A stretch of DNA of 64,000 nucleotides from Hermodice carunculata (lineage: Eukaryota; Annelida; Polychaeta; Eunicida; Amphinomidae): assembly GCA_964020975.1 (NCBI GenBank), contig OZ026626.1, positions 17,430,762 through 17,494,761 on the forward strand. Reading direction: 5' to 3'. This document shows, in pieces, positions 49,192 through 61,505 of the stretch. Made by a program: the position numbers and the translations under genes. The notes under the pieces are model-generated. The model ran no database searches and was not told the origin of the DNA. It saw only the letters and a program-made list of their open reading frames with translations. Each line of letters starts with the position of its first letter. Position 1 is the stretch's first letter.

Positions 49192-49457
49192 CCCACGTCT
49201 GGATCCCGCAGTATTTTGTATCATGGAAACGAGTCGTTTTCTTTTCCTTTTATTAACCTGAGAAGGTATAAGTTGGGAAGAGTGATCATTTCCACTACAG
49301 ACTACCGCATTTATGTAAGATTTTCTCAATATATGAAGCGAGGAACAGATCTTACATAGATGGTGTCAGTGGCTGCTTCATTATCATCCGGTTTACGTCG
49401 ATTTCCGTGAAAAAAAAAAGTTTCACACTCCATCATGTGGTAACAAATAATGTCAAT

Positions 49458-49613
49458 GATGATGATACAAGTATTTTGGGGATTCAAATCAACTGAACTG
49501 TTTTTTATTCCGGTCCAGTAAATATTGTATACATGGATGATGATATAAGTATTCTTGAAATTCAAATCAGCTGAGATATGTTTCATTCGGGTCCAGTAAA
49601 TATTGTATACATG
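49458..49613 (+). repeat. 78-bp tandem duplication (two units)
   Basis: Two adjacent units (49458 and 49536) both start gatgatgata-aagtatt, contain ggattcaaatca or gaaattcaaatca, and end gtccagtaaatattgtatac. They differ at roughly ten positions. Confidence 0.88.
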
Positions 49614-49696
49614 TCGCATACATATAACCACTGATAAAAAATATATGGTGGAACTCAAGATCAATATATTAAAACACCTAAAAAATACATGCAAGA

Positions 49697-50190
49697 TATG
49701 GATAGTCTCAGGAAAAATTTGACGTTCAAATGCACAGCTCACATTACTTGGGGATCATTCATAGTCTTCAGCTGCCAGATTTTTCTCTTTGTTTTTGCCG
49801 GGTTGGGGGGGGGGGGTCGTTCCTTTTCTGCATTTCTTTGCATATCTGGTGAGGCTGGATACATCATCTTATAGGGTGGAGTTTGTTTGAGGCGCGTACA
49901 ACTTCCATCTTTTGCTATAATTGTATCATGTGTATGTATGTAAGAAACGGAGAGTCTCAGGAAAATTGAACATTCAAATTTCCAAGTCGCATTGCCTTGG
50001 GATTATTTGAAATCTTAATCATTTACTTGGAAAGAGTTAGCTCAGATACATATGGGCGCGGATCGAAAACGAAGGTTTGAGAAGCTGCCAAATTTTGGGT
50101 TTTTTCGTTTCTCTTCTACATTCTTTACGAATTTGGAAGACGTGGATACGTCATCTTATGGGAGCGCCTTTGTGAGAAGGGTTGGGGATA
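49697..50190 (+). repeat. Diverged ~250-bp direct duplication
   Basis: Copy 1 starts 'agtctcaggaaaaatttgac' (49705) and contains 'ggatacatcatcttat' (49857). Copy 2 starts 'agtctcaggaaaattgaaca' (49953) and contains 'ggatacgtcatcttat' (50143). The intervening text is alignable but diverged and of unequal length. Confidence 0.65.
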
Positions 50191-53100
50191 AGAGTGATTT
50201 TATTGGATCATGTACTGACTGTGGAGCCCAACACCCACTTTTCATCCTTTTTACTTTTATTTAAGAATGTCACAGATACACTATGAAGACGCCGCACTTC
50301 GACGCGTCTTTACTTGTTTAAAAGTCGACAACACAACAAGAACGATCTCTCCGAAATATCCAGGGTCGACTTCCATTGCTCATTGCTGTAACTTGTTAAG
50401 TTTGCATGTTGTAAAAATTATGAATTCACTTATCTCTGAGTGAGCATGGTGGGCTGTTTCTTGTCGGCGTGATATGTAAATTCAATTCAACTTTGTTTCA
50501 GATGTTTTATGGACCAGGGAATAAATTGCGTGGTTCAAACGGCCATGACTGAATAGCGTAAGTACACTTCAACACATTTTCAGATGAATTATTTATTTTC
50601 GCGGTAAATATCATATCATTGTGTTGTGATTTATCAGTATTGTGGCAGTTACTCTGAGGTTTCTGTCCTTCTTTCAGTTTGGGGTTCCGTTTAATCTTGC
50701 ACATTAAGCTAATGTAATATGTATAATCTTTTGGATGCTTTCTGAGATTACACCGGTTTAAATGCAAGTTCCATTTTGAGTACCTACTTAGAAAATAATC
50801 AAAAGGAGATTGCTTGATAATCAAGGAAAACATTTCAATGTGAGCATAGCTAGACCCTGGTCAAAATTCGTCGGCGAACAAATACATCACTTGACCAAGA
50901 GGTCAGATAGAATTTTTTTAAATTCTGGCAATAAGTTTAGCCTCACTTCACATGGTAACTTCGCTTTTTATTTGACTCAAGAAATTGTTTAAAAAATGCT
51001 TGATGTTCACATTTCGTTAAAAAGACTATTCGTTGTCGTTGAATTGTCCATGAAAGAAAATGTTTGGAAATTTGTGTATCGAATAATTAACATATAATTG
51101 AGTGGTGCTGGCAAAAAGCAAGGTTGTGAGCTATCAAAACAAGTGTGTCGAACATTTCTACAAAAGTTCAAGGAGTTTGAGTTGTGTCACTTTAGTCGTT
51201 ATCTGGTTAAAGGTTTTAATATTATTTCTGTCACAAATACACAATATTGATACATAAGATTAAAACAACCTAATAGAGGGCTGCTCAAGATAATACCTAG
51301 TGCTAAATACAGCGTGATAACTTCCTCTATAGCAAATATTACATTTTGGAAGGATTTGGTTAAAGAACTGAAATGATTTCCATAGTATTACATTGTTTTG
51401 TTTCAATGCTTGATAAAAAAAAACATACATAGAAGAAATTACTCGCTCACAAAAAAATTGGGGGAAACCACTAGTTGACATTATTGGTCAGACTAAAGCA
51501 TCTTCAAAGAGTCAAGAACTGCTCACAGTTAATGTAATAACAAACTTAAAATTAATAAATTCAGAATATCGTAGGATATTATAGCTGAACTCAGAATGTA
51601 CCCTCTGGTTCTTTACACAGATCCACTTCAAATGGCGAAAAAACTGACTTTTCGCTGGCACAGAAATACCCGACCTTACTGGAGTGCCTGCCAAAATTCC
51701 TGGCACGACGACTTCCTGCTGAAATGTATTTTACTCTTCTCGCCGGAAGCAAAAACATGTGGTTTTTTTAGTTTTACAAGGATCGAGAAGCTGTATTTTT
51801 TCCCTTGAGAAGCTACTCTTCTCCATTCGTTGTGAAGCGGCAGCAGAAATGTGGTCAGGGATACGCGCTCTTAGTGGAAGGACTATGTTAGAAGGGGTTG
51901 AGACAGGAGAAATTTTGTCTGATATGAATGTATCACTTTGCTTTAGCTATGGAATGTTCTGATTATTCGGCAGAGGGCAGCGCACTTTGAGAATTCTGCA
52001 CTTAGGGGGACACATTTAACAAGTAGATAAAAAGCAAGGACAGTATCAGTGAGTGTTCCCGGTATGGCTTCTCTTGAGTTTAAAATCGACGCAAATTGGT
52101 AAGTTTGAAGGTTTTAAAATTGTCGAATGAATTGAATTAAGCGAGCATGGAGCAGACTATTGTCCACGCAGACACAATTTTGACACTTTACATGACAATG
52201 TCTGGTGTTTTATTAGCTGACATATTTTTTTTGTTTTAGAATTTTAGGAAAACCTGCACGCGGTTTTATGGGTTAGACCCGTTAAGTACTTTAGTTTACC
52301 ACAATGAAGTTGGGTTGCATGACTGAAAACGACAAACGTAAATTCAGTTCTTTTGTGCCATACGGATCAACAGAACTTCATGGAATCTGCATCAAAAGGC
52401 GGAAAGCTTTAGCAAGGCCACATACCACATAGACTGTGCTGCCTTATATAGTTAGTGCATGAAGAAACTGATAGATGTGGGTGGGGGCAGCAGTTGCTTT
52501 GGCAAAAAGAGATCGAGCAAAAGAAACCTGCCTGGCACCCTGATGATTCTGGAACATGTGATATGTTGAAAATAGATGTCGAATATCTGCGATCAGCGCG
52601 CGCGGCAAGCAACTGCTACCTTTTAACTCAATTAAACATGCGAATGTTCTCTTAGTGCTTTTACCAGCAGCAAAACTTATGTTCCAAAAAAACCTTGCTT
52701 TTTAAATTAATTTCTTCAAATTACACGAAAAAACTCTGCCATCGTGCATTGCTGAAATTTGAAAATATTATCTTGAATTGGACCTCCGATTCAAGGCTTT
52801 ACAGAGTACCCGCATTTAAGCACAGCTGGGTGCGTTCTTTTAGGCATTTTAACATGGAAATGAGGCACAATTCGTTAAACAATTTTGAGTCCAACTTCTT
52901 TCAGTTTGTGTAAAATGACGCACAAGGGAAGACCTGAGAAAATATGAACAATAGAATAGATGTGTGAACAACTCGCTTACATTTTAAATGAAAGTAAGCA
53001 AAATCAAGATTTCATTTAAGTAATAATAAACAAGAATTTAGCGATAGTTGTAAAGAGAGTCCAGAACAAACCTAAAAAGCCCGTGACTGCACAATGAGTA

Positions 53101-55840
53101 CAAAGTTTACATTTCATTCTGGATCGGAATACTTTTATATTTTAATCCCCTTGCTCTTTGGCCTTTATAAACTGGGACGACCTAGCTAATTATCAAGCTT
53201 AAACAATGGCTCAGGACAGCTTTAGATTTATGGTTATGTCTTGTATTACAGACTGCGGAACCTGCACTTGCACATGCCTGTCGCTTTTGCCGAGCTCAAT
53301 TCAACAAATGCTAAACTGCCTCATTCGCAACGTCCATGGGTTAATGATAATGATGGATGTACACAATATCTACCCTCCCTCACAAAGAAAATTACCGGCG
53401 GTAGCACTTGTAAATTATTGCCAGCAAAATTAAAGTACAACGACCAAAAAAGGTTTCTTGAGTTCTGAATCACAACCAGATTTGATGATTTTGAAATTAA
53501 ACTATTAAGTTGCAGTTGAAAATGTATATATCTGAAGAGGTGATGCAAGAAAAATAAAATCTTTCCTGAGCCACCAGGCTGTTTTTAGGGTTATTTTGCT
53601 TTTTTGTACTGCTTTGTACATTATCTGACATCTTGGTATATGTTAATGATTTGGGTTTAGGTGATGAGAAATTAAGCTCTTTGTATAGCTTTTGTTTTTG
53701 TTCAGAATTTGTACAAAAGTCGTTTCCTTTTTTAAAACATTGTGAATTGTGTATAGTTTATTTCTCATACACATATTTAGTGCGATTCATTTTCAAAGTT
53801 GGAAATAGATTTCGTCTCTAAGCTTCGCTTCAAATAACGGTTGTATTGAAATTACCTTTAACATGATTGTATTCGTAATGATGATCCAGAAATCGGCCAG
53901 ATAAAAAAATATGTATATATTAATTGTACCATCACCTGACTGTATATGAAAGCCACAGCGGGGAACAGTTGTCACTGACTGCTACAGATGGACTCATGGA
54001 AGGTGGTAAGTTGCATGTCATTTCATTGTTGGCAGATATAAACAACAATACTCATTATCAAGGACACAGACTTATGAGTCTTGAGGATTTTACTCTTGTG
54101 GTAAATATTGGTATGGGACTAAGGGCGGAGTGAGTGTTAATCAAGGGAGCAACACAACTGGATCGACCCCGATATTGTTCCAGAACACCCCTCGACATAT
54201 CCACCACTTCAGTGTCGACTGTCGTGTAACATGTTTTGAAGGCATAAAGTTCCCTGCAGCCCCCCCCCCCCCCGGCAACATTTTACCAATACCAATACTT
54301 ACCTATTTGATATTACTTATTAGATTAAAGGCCTGCGTGTTGAAGATGAAAGTGTGAATTTAACAGATGTAATGTAATATCTACATATTTTGCTTTCGAA
54401 CATTGTCAAGACAAGATGCGTGAAGGTAAGGCAAGTAGCCAACATAGGAAAAAACATTAGATGTATAAATTTTGTGTTTAAAAGGAAGTAGTCAGACATC
54501 TAGAAAATGGAAAGAAATCGCTTGAGAAAGCAAATCCATGTGCTAAATATTGAAGTGGCTTCGAAGTTTCATATGATATTTGTAAACACTGAAGACTCAA
54601 GGCAATGAGGCATGAAGAGAAAATTGTGAATAAGCAGTAAGGAGTGCTGATGAAAATAATTGCACTGACCTTTGCTAGTTATTCCCAATTTCCTATATGT
54701 GTGGAGCCCATGATAAACTTTCATAAATTTCTCACCCAGAGAAGTAAAATTTGACTACTTAAATTGACACATTGATGACCATAAGATTCAAGTGTAAACG
54801 TAGCTGTCTTAGTTTTCGAGATGTATTAAAGACTGCTTGTTAGCATTTAATCAAATTGAAATTTGTCAAGTCTAGTGGTAATACTTTCAAAACTTGCTAT
54901 CATTATTTGAATGATGACAGAAACTGAATGCAGAAAACATGTAATATGAAGATTGCCCAAGAATCGAAAAATGAGTATCACAGTAGTCGCAGGTAAAATA
55001 TTTGAACATTTCATGGGACTGTGAATTTCGAGTTTTTCTTTTTTGAATAACTTTGGAATCATTTCAACCACATATATTTGAACCTATATATTAGGTTGTG
55101 TCAAAAAATGTCATGTTCTAACGTACAAAATGCTTTATTTGAGTCAAAATATATTACTGGGCTACTTTAACGGGCTTTTCCGTCGTGAAAATTTCGTCAA
55201 CGTAGTTCAAGTTTGATTGCTTGCATGTTGAATGTGTTGTGGTTTTTTTGTGGAACAGAGCATTATTATTGAACTAATCATATGATTGTCCACGGGGAAC
55301 AGTTTTAGTAGCTTAAGTTAAAATTTATAATACTTTAAACCATTAGCACACACTGTTAATAGTTTCACGTTCTATCGTTTTAAAAAATATATGGACTGTT
55401 CAAATAACATTAATGCTTACACACTGTACATTCAAAAGCAAGTGTTATTGCAAAGTGTCCTTTGAATTCAGTGGTACATGTATGTCATATGAACATAATC
55501 GTGTCTGTATGTATCATTGGACTTAGTACACCTGGTATGTCTCACAGAAAAAAGGGGGCATATACATTCATTTTCATTTATATTTTGAGCTTGTCAAAGT
55601 GTCTATACCAGTGCTCGCTTGAAACTTTCTATTTTAATTATCCAAATAGAGATCCCGGGTAATTATTATGCCAAGCACGGCCATATGAGGCAATTATTAC
55701 GCCCCTACTTATTTTGAAAAATGGGAACATTTATATCACGTAAATTGGGTCTCAAATGGTCAGTAGCAAGTTTCATTTCAATTATAATCCTTTTCGTATT
55801 AAATGATTTCTTTGAAAATCAAATTTCTAGATGTTAGTTT

Positions 55841-55842
<2 letters not shown>
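50191..55842. other. Unique-looking DNA without a supported gene
   Basis: No recognisable domain in any frame. The best exon-like interval is 53248-53469, discussed as a finding. A 14-base C tract lies near 54260. Confidence 0.4.

Positions 55843-55919
<77 letters not shown>
55843..55919. repeat. (TA)n microsatellite
   Basis: About 38 TA units. Confidence 0.97.
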
Positions 55920-55922
<3 letters not shown>

Positions 55923-56670
55923 GTGTACCAATGTCAGATGCTTCTTAAAAAGGTAACAATTGCACAAACAAACGCTACTTCAAAAGATCGGCTTCATAAC
56001 TTGAATCTCAGGCATTAATTCTTAACTTTTAACAAGGCTTATTTTGCGAAGTGAGTGGGCACTTATAGTCACAAACATGCTAGGCGTTGTCTGCTTTAGA
56101 TCTAACAAGAACTGGACCCGATTCCTAAGACTTGCGTTCGAACTCAAACCCTGAGTTTGAACTCAGATCCGGAAGTTGAGTTCGTTCCTTAGTGCCGTCA
56201 CAACCTGAGTTTGAGTTTTTTCCAACAAAAGTTTTGAGTTTCAAGCTCGCGTTTTTGAGTCAGCTGCACGCCACGCTCAGCGTGATTGAAATCAGTCCCG
56301 GATTAAGTCATTATGATCATCATCATAAATATATGTGGAGTTTTGGTTGCTTCATACCGTATTCGCCGTTATCGTCAATCACATTCACAGGTAGGCCTAC
56401 ATTGTAGGCCTACGTCGTCGCCGTATTGCAGATTATTATAATCCTCTTGAATCATTATCTGACGAACAATTGATTCAGCGATATAGGTTTTCCTCGAATG
56501 GTATCCATCGTGTCATGAATGTGATACCCACTGACTTAGAAAAAGCTTCTAATCGTGGATGCCCTCTACCTCCCGTCCTTGAAGTTGCTGCAACCTTGCG
56601 GTTTTACGCGTGCGGGGTATTTCAACTGGTTATTGGGGACACAAAAATTGGCCTGTCTGCATCGTCTGTT

Positions 56671-56800
56671 TAGGGACCGACCATTTGATACTTTGGGGCG
56701 GCTATGCATTTTGTATCAACCTCCTTTTCTTTTCTTTTTTTTTCTTTTTTGATGCACACAAGATGTACATAATTTTTTTCCCTCTGACCTCAACATACAT
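56671..56800 (+). repeat. Dispersed repeat copy (gggaccgaccatttgata family)
   Basis: It carries agggaccgaccatttgatac followed by a G-rich run, 'ctatgcattt' and a T-rich tail. The same text occurs reverse-complemented at 61370-61505. Confidence 0.75.
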
Positions 56801-56997
56801 TTTTTTTTTTGGTGAAGAAGTTAGTGGGATGCACATGTTTTTGAACTGTTTTAGGGTTAACATTTACAGTACAATCAATGAAGACTAAATAAGCACAACA
56901 GTTGGTTATTTGGAAAATTAACATTGTATATTGAAGGCATAAAGGAGACATAAATTTGTGCATTTTATGTTTACCAGTGAACTATGGTACTATCAGC

Positions 56998-57132
56998 TAT
57001 CACAGGTTTGCTGAACATAGTACGGAGTTAAACCTGACTTTGCCAGCCATACTACATAGGGCGAAGCCCAAATGTGCTATGGCTGACTAAGGCCAAGTAA
57101 AACTCAGTACTACGTGAAGCTAGCCTGTGATA
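56998..57132. repeat. Imperfect palindrome, ~65-bp arms
   Basis: The left arm begins tatcacaggtttgctgaac and the right arm ends gaagctagcctgtgata. The arms pair imperfectly throughout and meet at a small GC hairpin, gggcgaagccc (57059-57069). It could be a foldback-type miniature element. Confidence 0.75.
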
Positions 57133-57153
57133 ACGATTTTATCATATTTTTAG

Positions 57154-57886
57154 TAATAATTGAAGGGTTTGGTGCAAAGACCTGTTAAGTCCCACCTTTA
57201 TAAAATCGTGAAAATGGGGTTTTAAATTGCTGAAAATGATGAATGTGTTTTTTTGTATTTTTTGCATCAAATTCCCTTTTTCTTCACTCTTAATCCAAAG
57301 TTTATAGGTAAGTCTTAAGTTTTCCACAAAGATTGACCATGAAACATCCCAAATGACAGATAAAATGTAAAAAGTAGTAATTATCATATTATTGCACCAT
57401 AACTAGACACCATTTCTAGAACATTGCAGCACCCACAAATATTATATGCACAGTTACATCTTTTTTCCACTCCGATTACATATATCGGGCCCATGTATGA
57501 TGCAGTAAACAAACAAATCCTCATAGAACTTGAGAGTTTTTAGTAGTGCAATAATTGGGCAAGTGTATATGCATGTTTTAGGCACAACGGACTGATTTTG
57601 TATGTCAAGATAACATAAGTTTGCACTAACTCAGTCATTTTGACGGAATGATATGTTGTGCTAAAATATGTTAGGTATAAAGGACATTGTATTGCTCACT
57701 TTTGTCTTGATGGGTATATTGAGTTAACATGCGCTTGCACTGAGAATTATCTACAATTTTACTCAGAAACCTCCAAGATTTACACAGCAGGAAGATCCGG
57801 TCATGCACAAAGCAATGCGCCTAATATCAGGCAAAGATCTGTAACTCGAGTTATCAGGTCTTTGCACCAAACCCTTCATTATTATG
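57154..57886. mobile_element. Putative non-autonomous element with terminal inverted repeats
   Basis: The left end has tgaagggtttggtgcaaaga followed by cctg (57161-57184). The right end has its exact reverse complement (57855-57878). Flanking bases extend the match to about 35 bp with small mismatches. The 670-bp interior has no coding capacity that I recognise. This fits a MITE-like DNA transposon, but no clear target-site duplication was identified. Confidence 0.6.
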
Positions 57887-57888
57887 TT

Positions 57889-58022
57889 GCTCGCCTGCTA
57901 AACCGTGATATAAACCGTATCACCTGTTTGATTTTCGTGCTGCACAAACTTTTCTGCTCGCACGCGAAAGCAAGGCTCGCTCGCTAAAACGATATCGATA
58001 TAAACCGTATCAGCTGTTTTAT
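57889..58022 (+). repeat. Duplicated ~47-bp unit
   Basis: 'gctcgcctgctaaaccg' with 'ataaaccgtatcacctgttt' (57889 on) is repeated as 'gctcgctcgctaaaacg' with 'ataaaccgtatcagctgttt' (57975 on). Confidence 0.65.
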
Positions 58023-58195
58023 GAAAATACCATGTGTTTGCTGCATGAGACGCTGAGTGTGGTTATAAATTTTGGAATAATAAACCAACCAATTCTGCTT
58101 ATTACTAAAAATATGATAATACAGCATCTTGTCTAGTCAACATGATCAACACAAACATGTATTCTTATTTGCGCAACCAAAATACTGTATGTTTC

Positions 58196-58198
<3 letters not shown>

Positions 58199-58231
<33 letters not shown>
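58199..58231. repeat. Short (TA)n microsatellite
   Basis: About 16 TA units. Confidence 0.95.
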
Positions 58232-58234
<3 letters not shown>

Positions 58235-58599
58235 GAAACATGCTAACATATTAAGCAGTATTGTACTTATATCCAATGTAGTGACTGTCTCAGATATACA
58301 AAGGTATACATGTAAAAATACAGTAATGCTAGAACAAGTTCTTGTGTACTTTGGATTCTGCAAAAATAAAGTGACAGTCTGAAAAGTAGTGTTTCTTATT
58401 GTTATTTCTTCATATCCACACCTATATTTATCCTGCCAAGCCACCAGCTGATTGTGGTCTGCACCCAATCTAGATGAACAAGTTTAGTATATAGTTAATA
58501 AATATATACCCAATCTGGATGAACCAGTTCAGAAAATATGGTATTAACTCAATCCACCCTGAAGGAAAGGTATTGACACATGTGTTTTACATGGATTGG

Positions 58600-58815
58600 G
58601 AATCTGGCAAAGCCTATATTAATCCCTCTCCAAGGTAGAAATGTTGGCATATACTTTTCTACCTTTTATTGGTGGAGGAAACCGAAGATCTCGGGAAAAC
58701 CACCATTCACGATCGGAGAGGTAGTTAACTCCAACCACATGCCGCCAAGGCCGGGATTTGAACACAGGTCGCAGAGGTGGAAGGCAAGAGCGTGGCCGCC
58801 CTGCCAACTGTGAAC
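58600..58815 (-). mobile_element. tRNA-derived SINE
   Basis: On the minus strand the head reads like a tRNA gene: an A-box-like tggcagggcgg, then about 35 bases later the B-box gttcaaatccc in the context tgtgttcaaatcccggcc. The body continues with 'gtggttttcccgagatcttc' and 'ggtttcctccacc', resembling the conserved body of metazoan tRNA-SINEs. The probable 3' part runs to about 58600, where it loses recognisable features. SINEs are transcribed by RNA polymerase III and mobilised by LINE proteins. No target-site duplication was identified. Confidence 0.65.
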
Positions 58816-58832
58816 CCCTGAAGGGAGATTGA

Positions 58833-58899
58833 GTCAACAGCTTTCTTTTGCATGCCCTGGGCGCATTGCGCCCAGACCACCCCAAGGAAAACTGTTGAC
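58833..58899. repeat. Short hairpin element, family member 1
   Basis: gtcaacagctttcttttgc pairs imperfectly with aaggaaaactgttgac. The GC-rich apex is ctgggcgc-att-gcgcccag. It sits immediately beyond the SINE head. Confidence 0.75.
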
Positions 58900-59319
58900 C
58901 ATGAGCATATAATTGGGAAGGATCTCTTATACAAGATAAATCCAAAATTTGGAAACAATAGCCAGAAAATGAACAGACAACATTTGGATTTTAGCAGGAA
59001 AACATTGATTGGGGTGGAATGAGTTAATAAATTGTGTCTCTTACAAAGATCACATTATTTCTAACATATCCTGTAGGAGGCACTGGTTTTCCTTGTTTTG
59101 TGACGCCGGTTTGTTTGCGATGGTTCTCTTTCAGTCCATCATACAGATACCAAGTGCCTCCTACTCGAAAGTTGCTGACAAAATGTCCACCATTTCCATA
59201 CGTGATACACTGAAGTATGTAGCTGTGTCCCAAGATCTGCAGCTTATTGGTATTAGTTTATACTATGTGGCAGTTTCAAGTACGTGTAAATCATCTTCAT
59301 GATCTTTAATAGAGAGGTA

Positions 59320-59524
59320 TTGCCTGCTGTTCATGGTCCCCGTGTACGCCTAGCACATCACAAGTTTTGGCTCATCACGTGGTTATTATACGCGCAGGTG
59401 TCTGTGGTTTAAACATATTTTGAAAAAAAATGTCTTTAAACTACAGACACCTGCACGCCAAATAACTACATGCTGACCTAAAACTTGTGATGTGATAGGT
59501 GTACACGGCAACCATGAACGGCAA
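59320..59524. repeat. 205-bp palindromic (foldback) element
   Basis: Arms of about 90 bases (59320-59413 and 59435-59524) pair with few mismatches; examples are cacatcacaagttttggctc against gacctaaaacttgtgatgtg, and caggtgtctg against cagacacctg. The loop is about 20 bases (catattttgaaaaaaaatgt). No coding content. It resembles a foldback MITE. Transcribed, it would form a long hairpin RNA. Confidence 0.85.
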
Positions 59525-59946
59525 ATATATGTGTGTTTACATAATCATTTATTTTGAATGATTTTGCCTAAAAGGTATTCTAATTTCGATGAGGGAATCA
59601 AAATACTAGTATGTGTGATATTCTTGTCATTATTTCAATTTATTATATTTGTGCAATATAGGTGAGACGTTAAATCTCCAGAGATTAATGGGTATGCACG
59701 TGTATTTCAGGGATACCCACTTTTGAATAATTTGTTTCATATTTTATTTTATTTTATATTATATTTTATTTCTCAGATTAAGCTATTTTTAAGGCACCGT
59801 TACTTAGCTCTTCGAGAGCCAATTGCAGCATAAGTTGTGCTGATGAGCCTGAATCACTATCATCATTCTAGATTCAAATGCCCCATCCACAGACCTTTCA
59901 TTCAAGTACCAGCATGCCTATGTTCCCGGAGAGACAAACAGTCCAG

Positions 59947-60020
59947 GTCAACAGCTTTCCTCGGCGTGCTTTGGGCGCGTTGCACTTTAAGCCCAAAGGG
60001 TGCCGAGGAAAGCTGTTGAC
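59947..60020. repeat. Short hairpin element, family member 2
   Basis: gtcaacagctttcctcggc with tgctttgggc pairs almost perfectly with gcccaaagggt and gccgaggaaagctgttgac. The loop is about 14 bases and the total 74 bp. Confidence 0.88.
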
Positions 60021-61369
60021 TCAGTCAACGTCCAAATGTGGCACTGAAAGGGGTATTTGCAGTTATTTATGTCTTGGCCACCCATGGGTGCTCTAGAGCC
60101 CAAGAATTGAACAGGTTTTTGTTACTTTTATCGACGGAAGTTTTCGGTCCCAAATTTATAGGAATCACAAGATTATCGAGCCAAATTCATATTGAATATT
60201 ATATTTTACTACCATTCTTGTAAATGCTTGCAACCAATTGACCATTTTGATTTGTTCAAGCACCTGGATGTCTCAAACATGGCTTGATAATAGCAACCTG
60301 ATCTAGGTCATTCACATACAATTTTGATTTTTATTCATACTATGCATATGTGCATTACGTGAAGACTAATTTATGCAAGTTACTGCAATTAAGTGCTAAA
60401 AACGTGTCTACCAAATCTCTTATATTTTGTTGAGTTGATTGAGTGCATGATATAGTCACCTTTGGCAGAGTCTACTCTAACTGAATAGAGGCACTTGTTG
60501 TGAAATGTGAATTAAACCCCTACTCATAGGAACTTGGTTTTCCTTTTTGAGAAGCTTTCATCTGGCATCCACCATGTTTTTTTTTTCAGCTCTGAAGATC
60601 TTATGACCTCTCACCCCTATGGGGAGGCTTGTCACATGGTAAAAGAATATTGTAGACTGATAGAAGTCTAGGGCACTTGGTTTGAAAGTATTGTACATAC
60701 ATTCCCCATACAATAGTAACCAATGGAAGAAAATTCAAGATCAATCATTTTATCAACGTGTCTTTCCAAACCAGGATAGTACTATTAAAATGCTAAAATT
60801 ACCATCGTTGCCTTCAATTAATTAAGAAATATTGAACAATTGATGCTTTACATTTCTTTTGCTGGGGACAGGGTATTGATACCTGAGTGGCCGTGTGAAA
60901 TTAAAACTTTAACAGCAGTGTGAAAATCCTTCTCTTGTATTAATATTTAGATATTTTAAGATATTTACTCTAAGTCTCAAATGGGTGGAGTGATGACTGC
61001 AGGACTCTCCTTAATAATTTGATATTCTGCATTTACATGTATAGAATTGCCATATCCATACTGGGTTACAGAATAATATGAACAATGAATATAGCCTGTA
61101 AAGCAATGGAACAAGATCACTCTTCTGCGTCATTCAAAGTGGCATTTCGCAACAAATGGTGGGCTCCCAAGTTCTCAAGGAAAGCTATTGACCCACTAAT
61201 AGACGGAATTTGATGGGAAAATAAACAGTTTTTTTTCTTGGTTGGCCAAAACGAGAATTAGAACGTGGATGTATCAAATATTTCGAGGATCATACATGTA
61301 CGTATATAAAAAATATAAATGCCACTATTGATACTATCTTTTATTAAAACAGTATTTTTTTTCAGAGAG

Positions 61370-61505
61370 AAATGACGTACTTTATTTTTTTCAGGTGATA
61401 CTACGAAGGACATTATTTTTTCAGCAATGTTGGGACGTACATATTTTTTTTTCAAATAAAATGCATAGCCCCCCCCCCCCCAAGTATCAAATGGTCGGTC
61501 CCTTA
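61370..61505 (-). repeat. Dispersed repeat copy, inverse of 56671-56800
   Basis: It contains gtatcaaatggtcggtccct, the reverse complement of the 56.67 kb copy's head, next to a 14-base C tract and 'atgcatag', with an A/T-rich tail. Confidence 0.78.

Noticed and set aside
50507-50833. 108-codon minus-strand frame
   Set aside because: No recognisable motif and no flanking signals.
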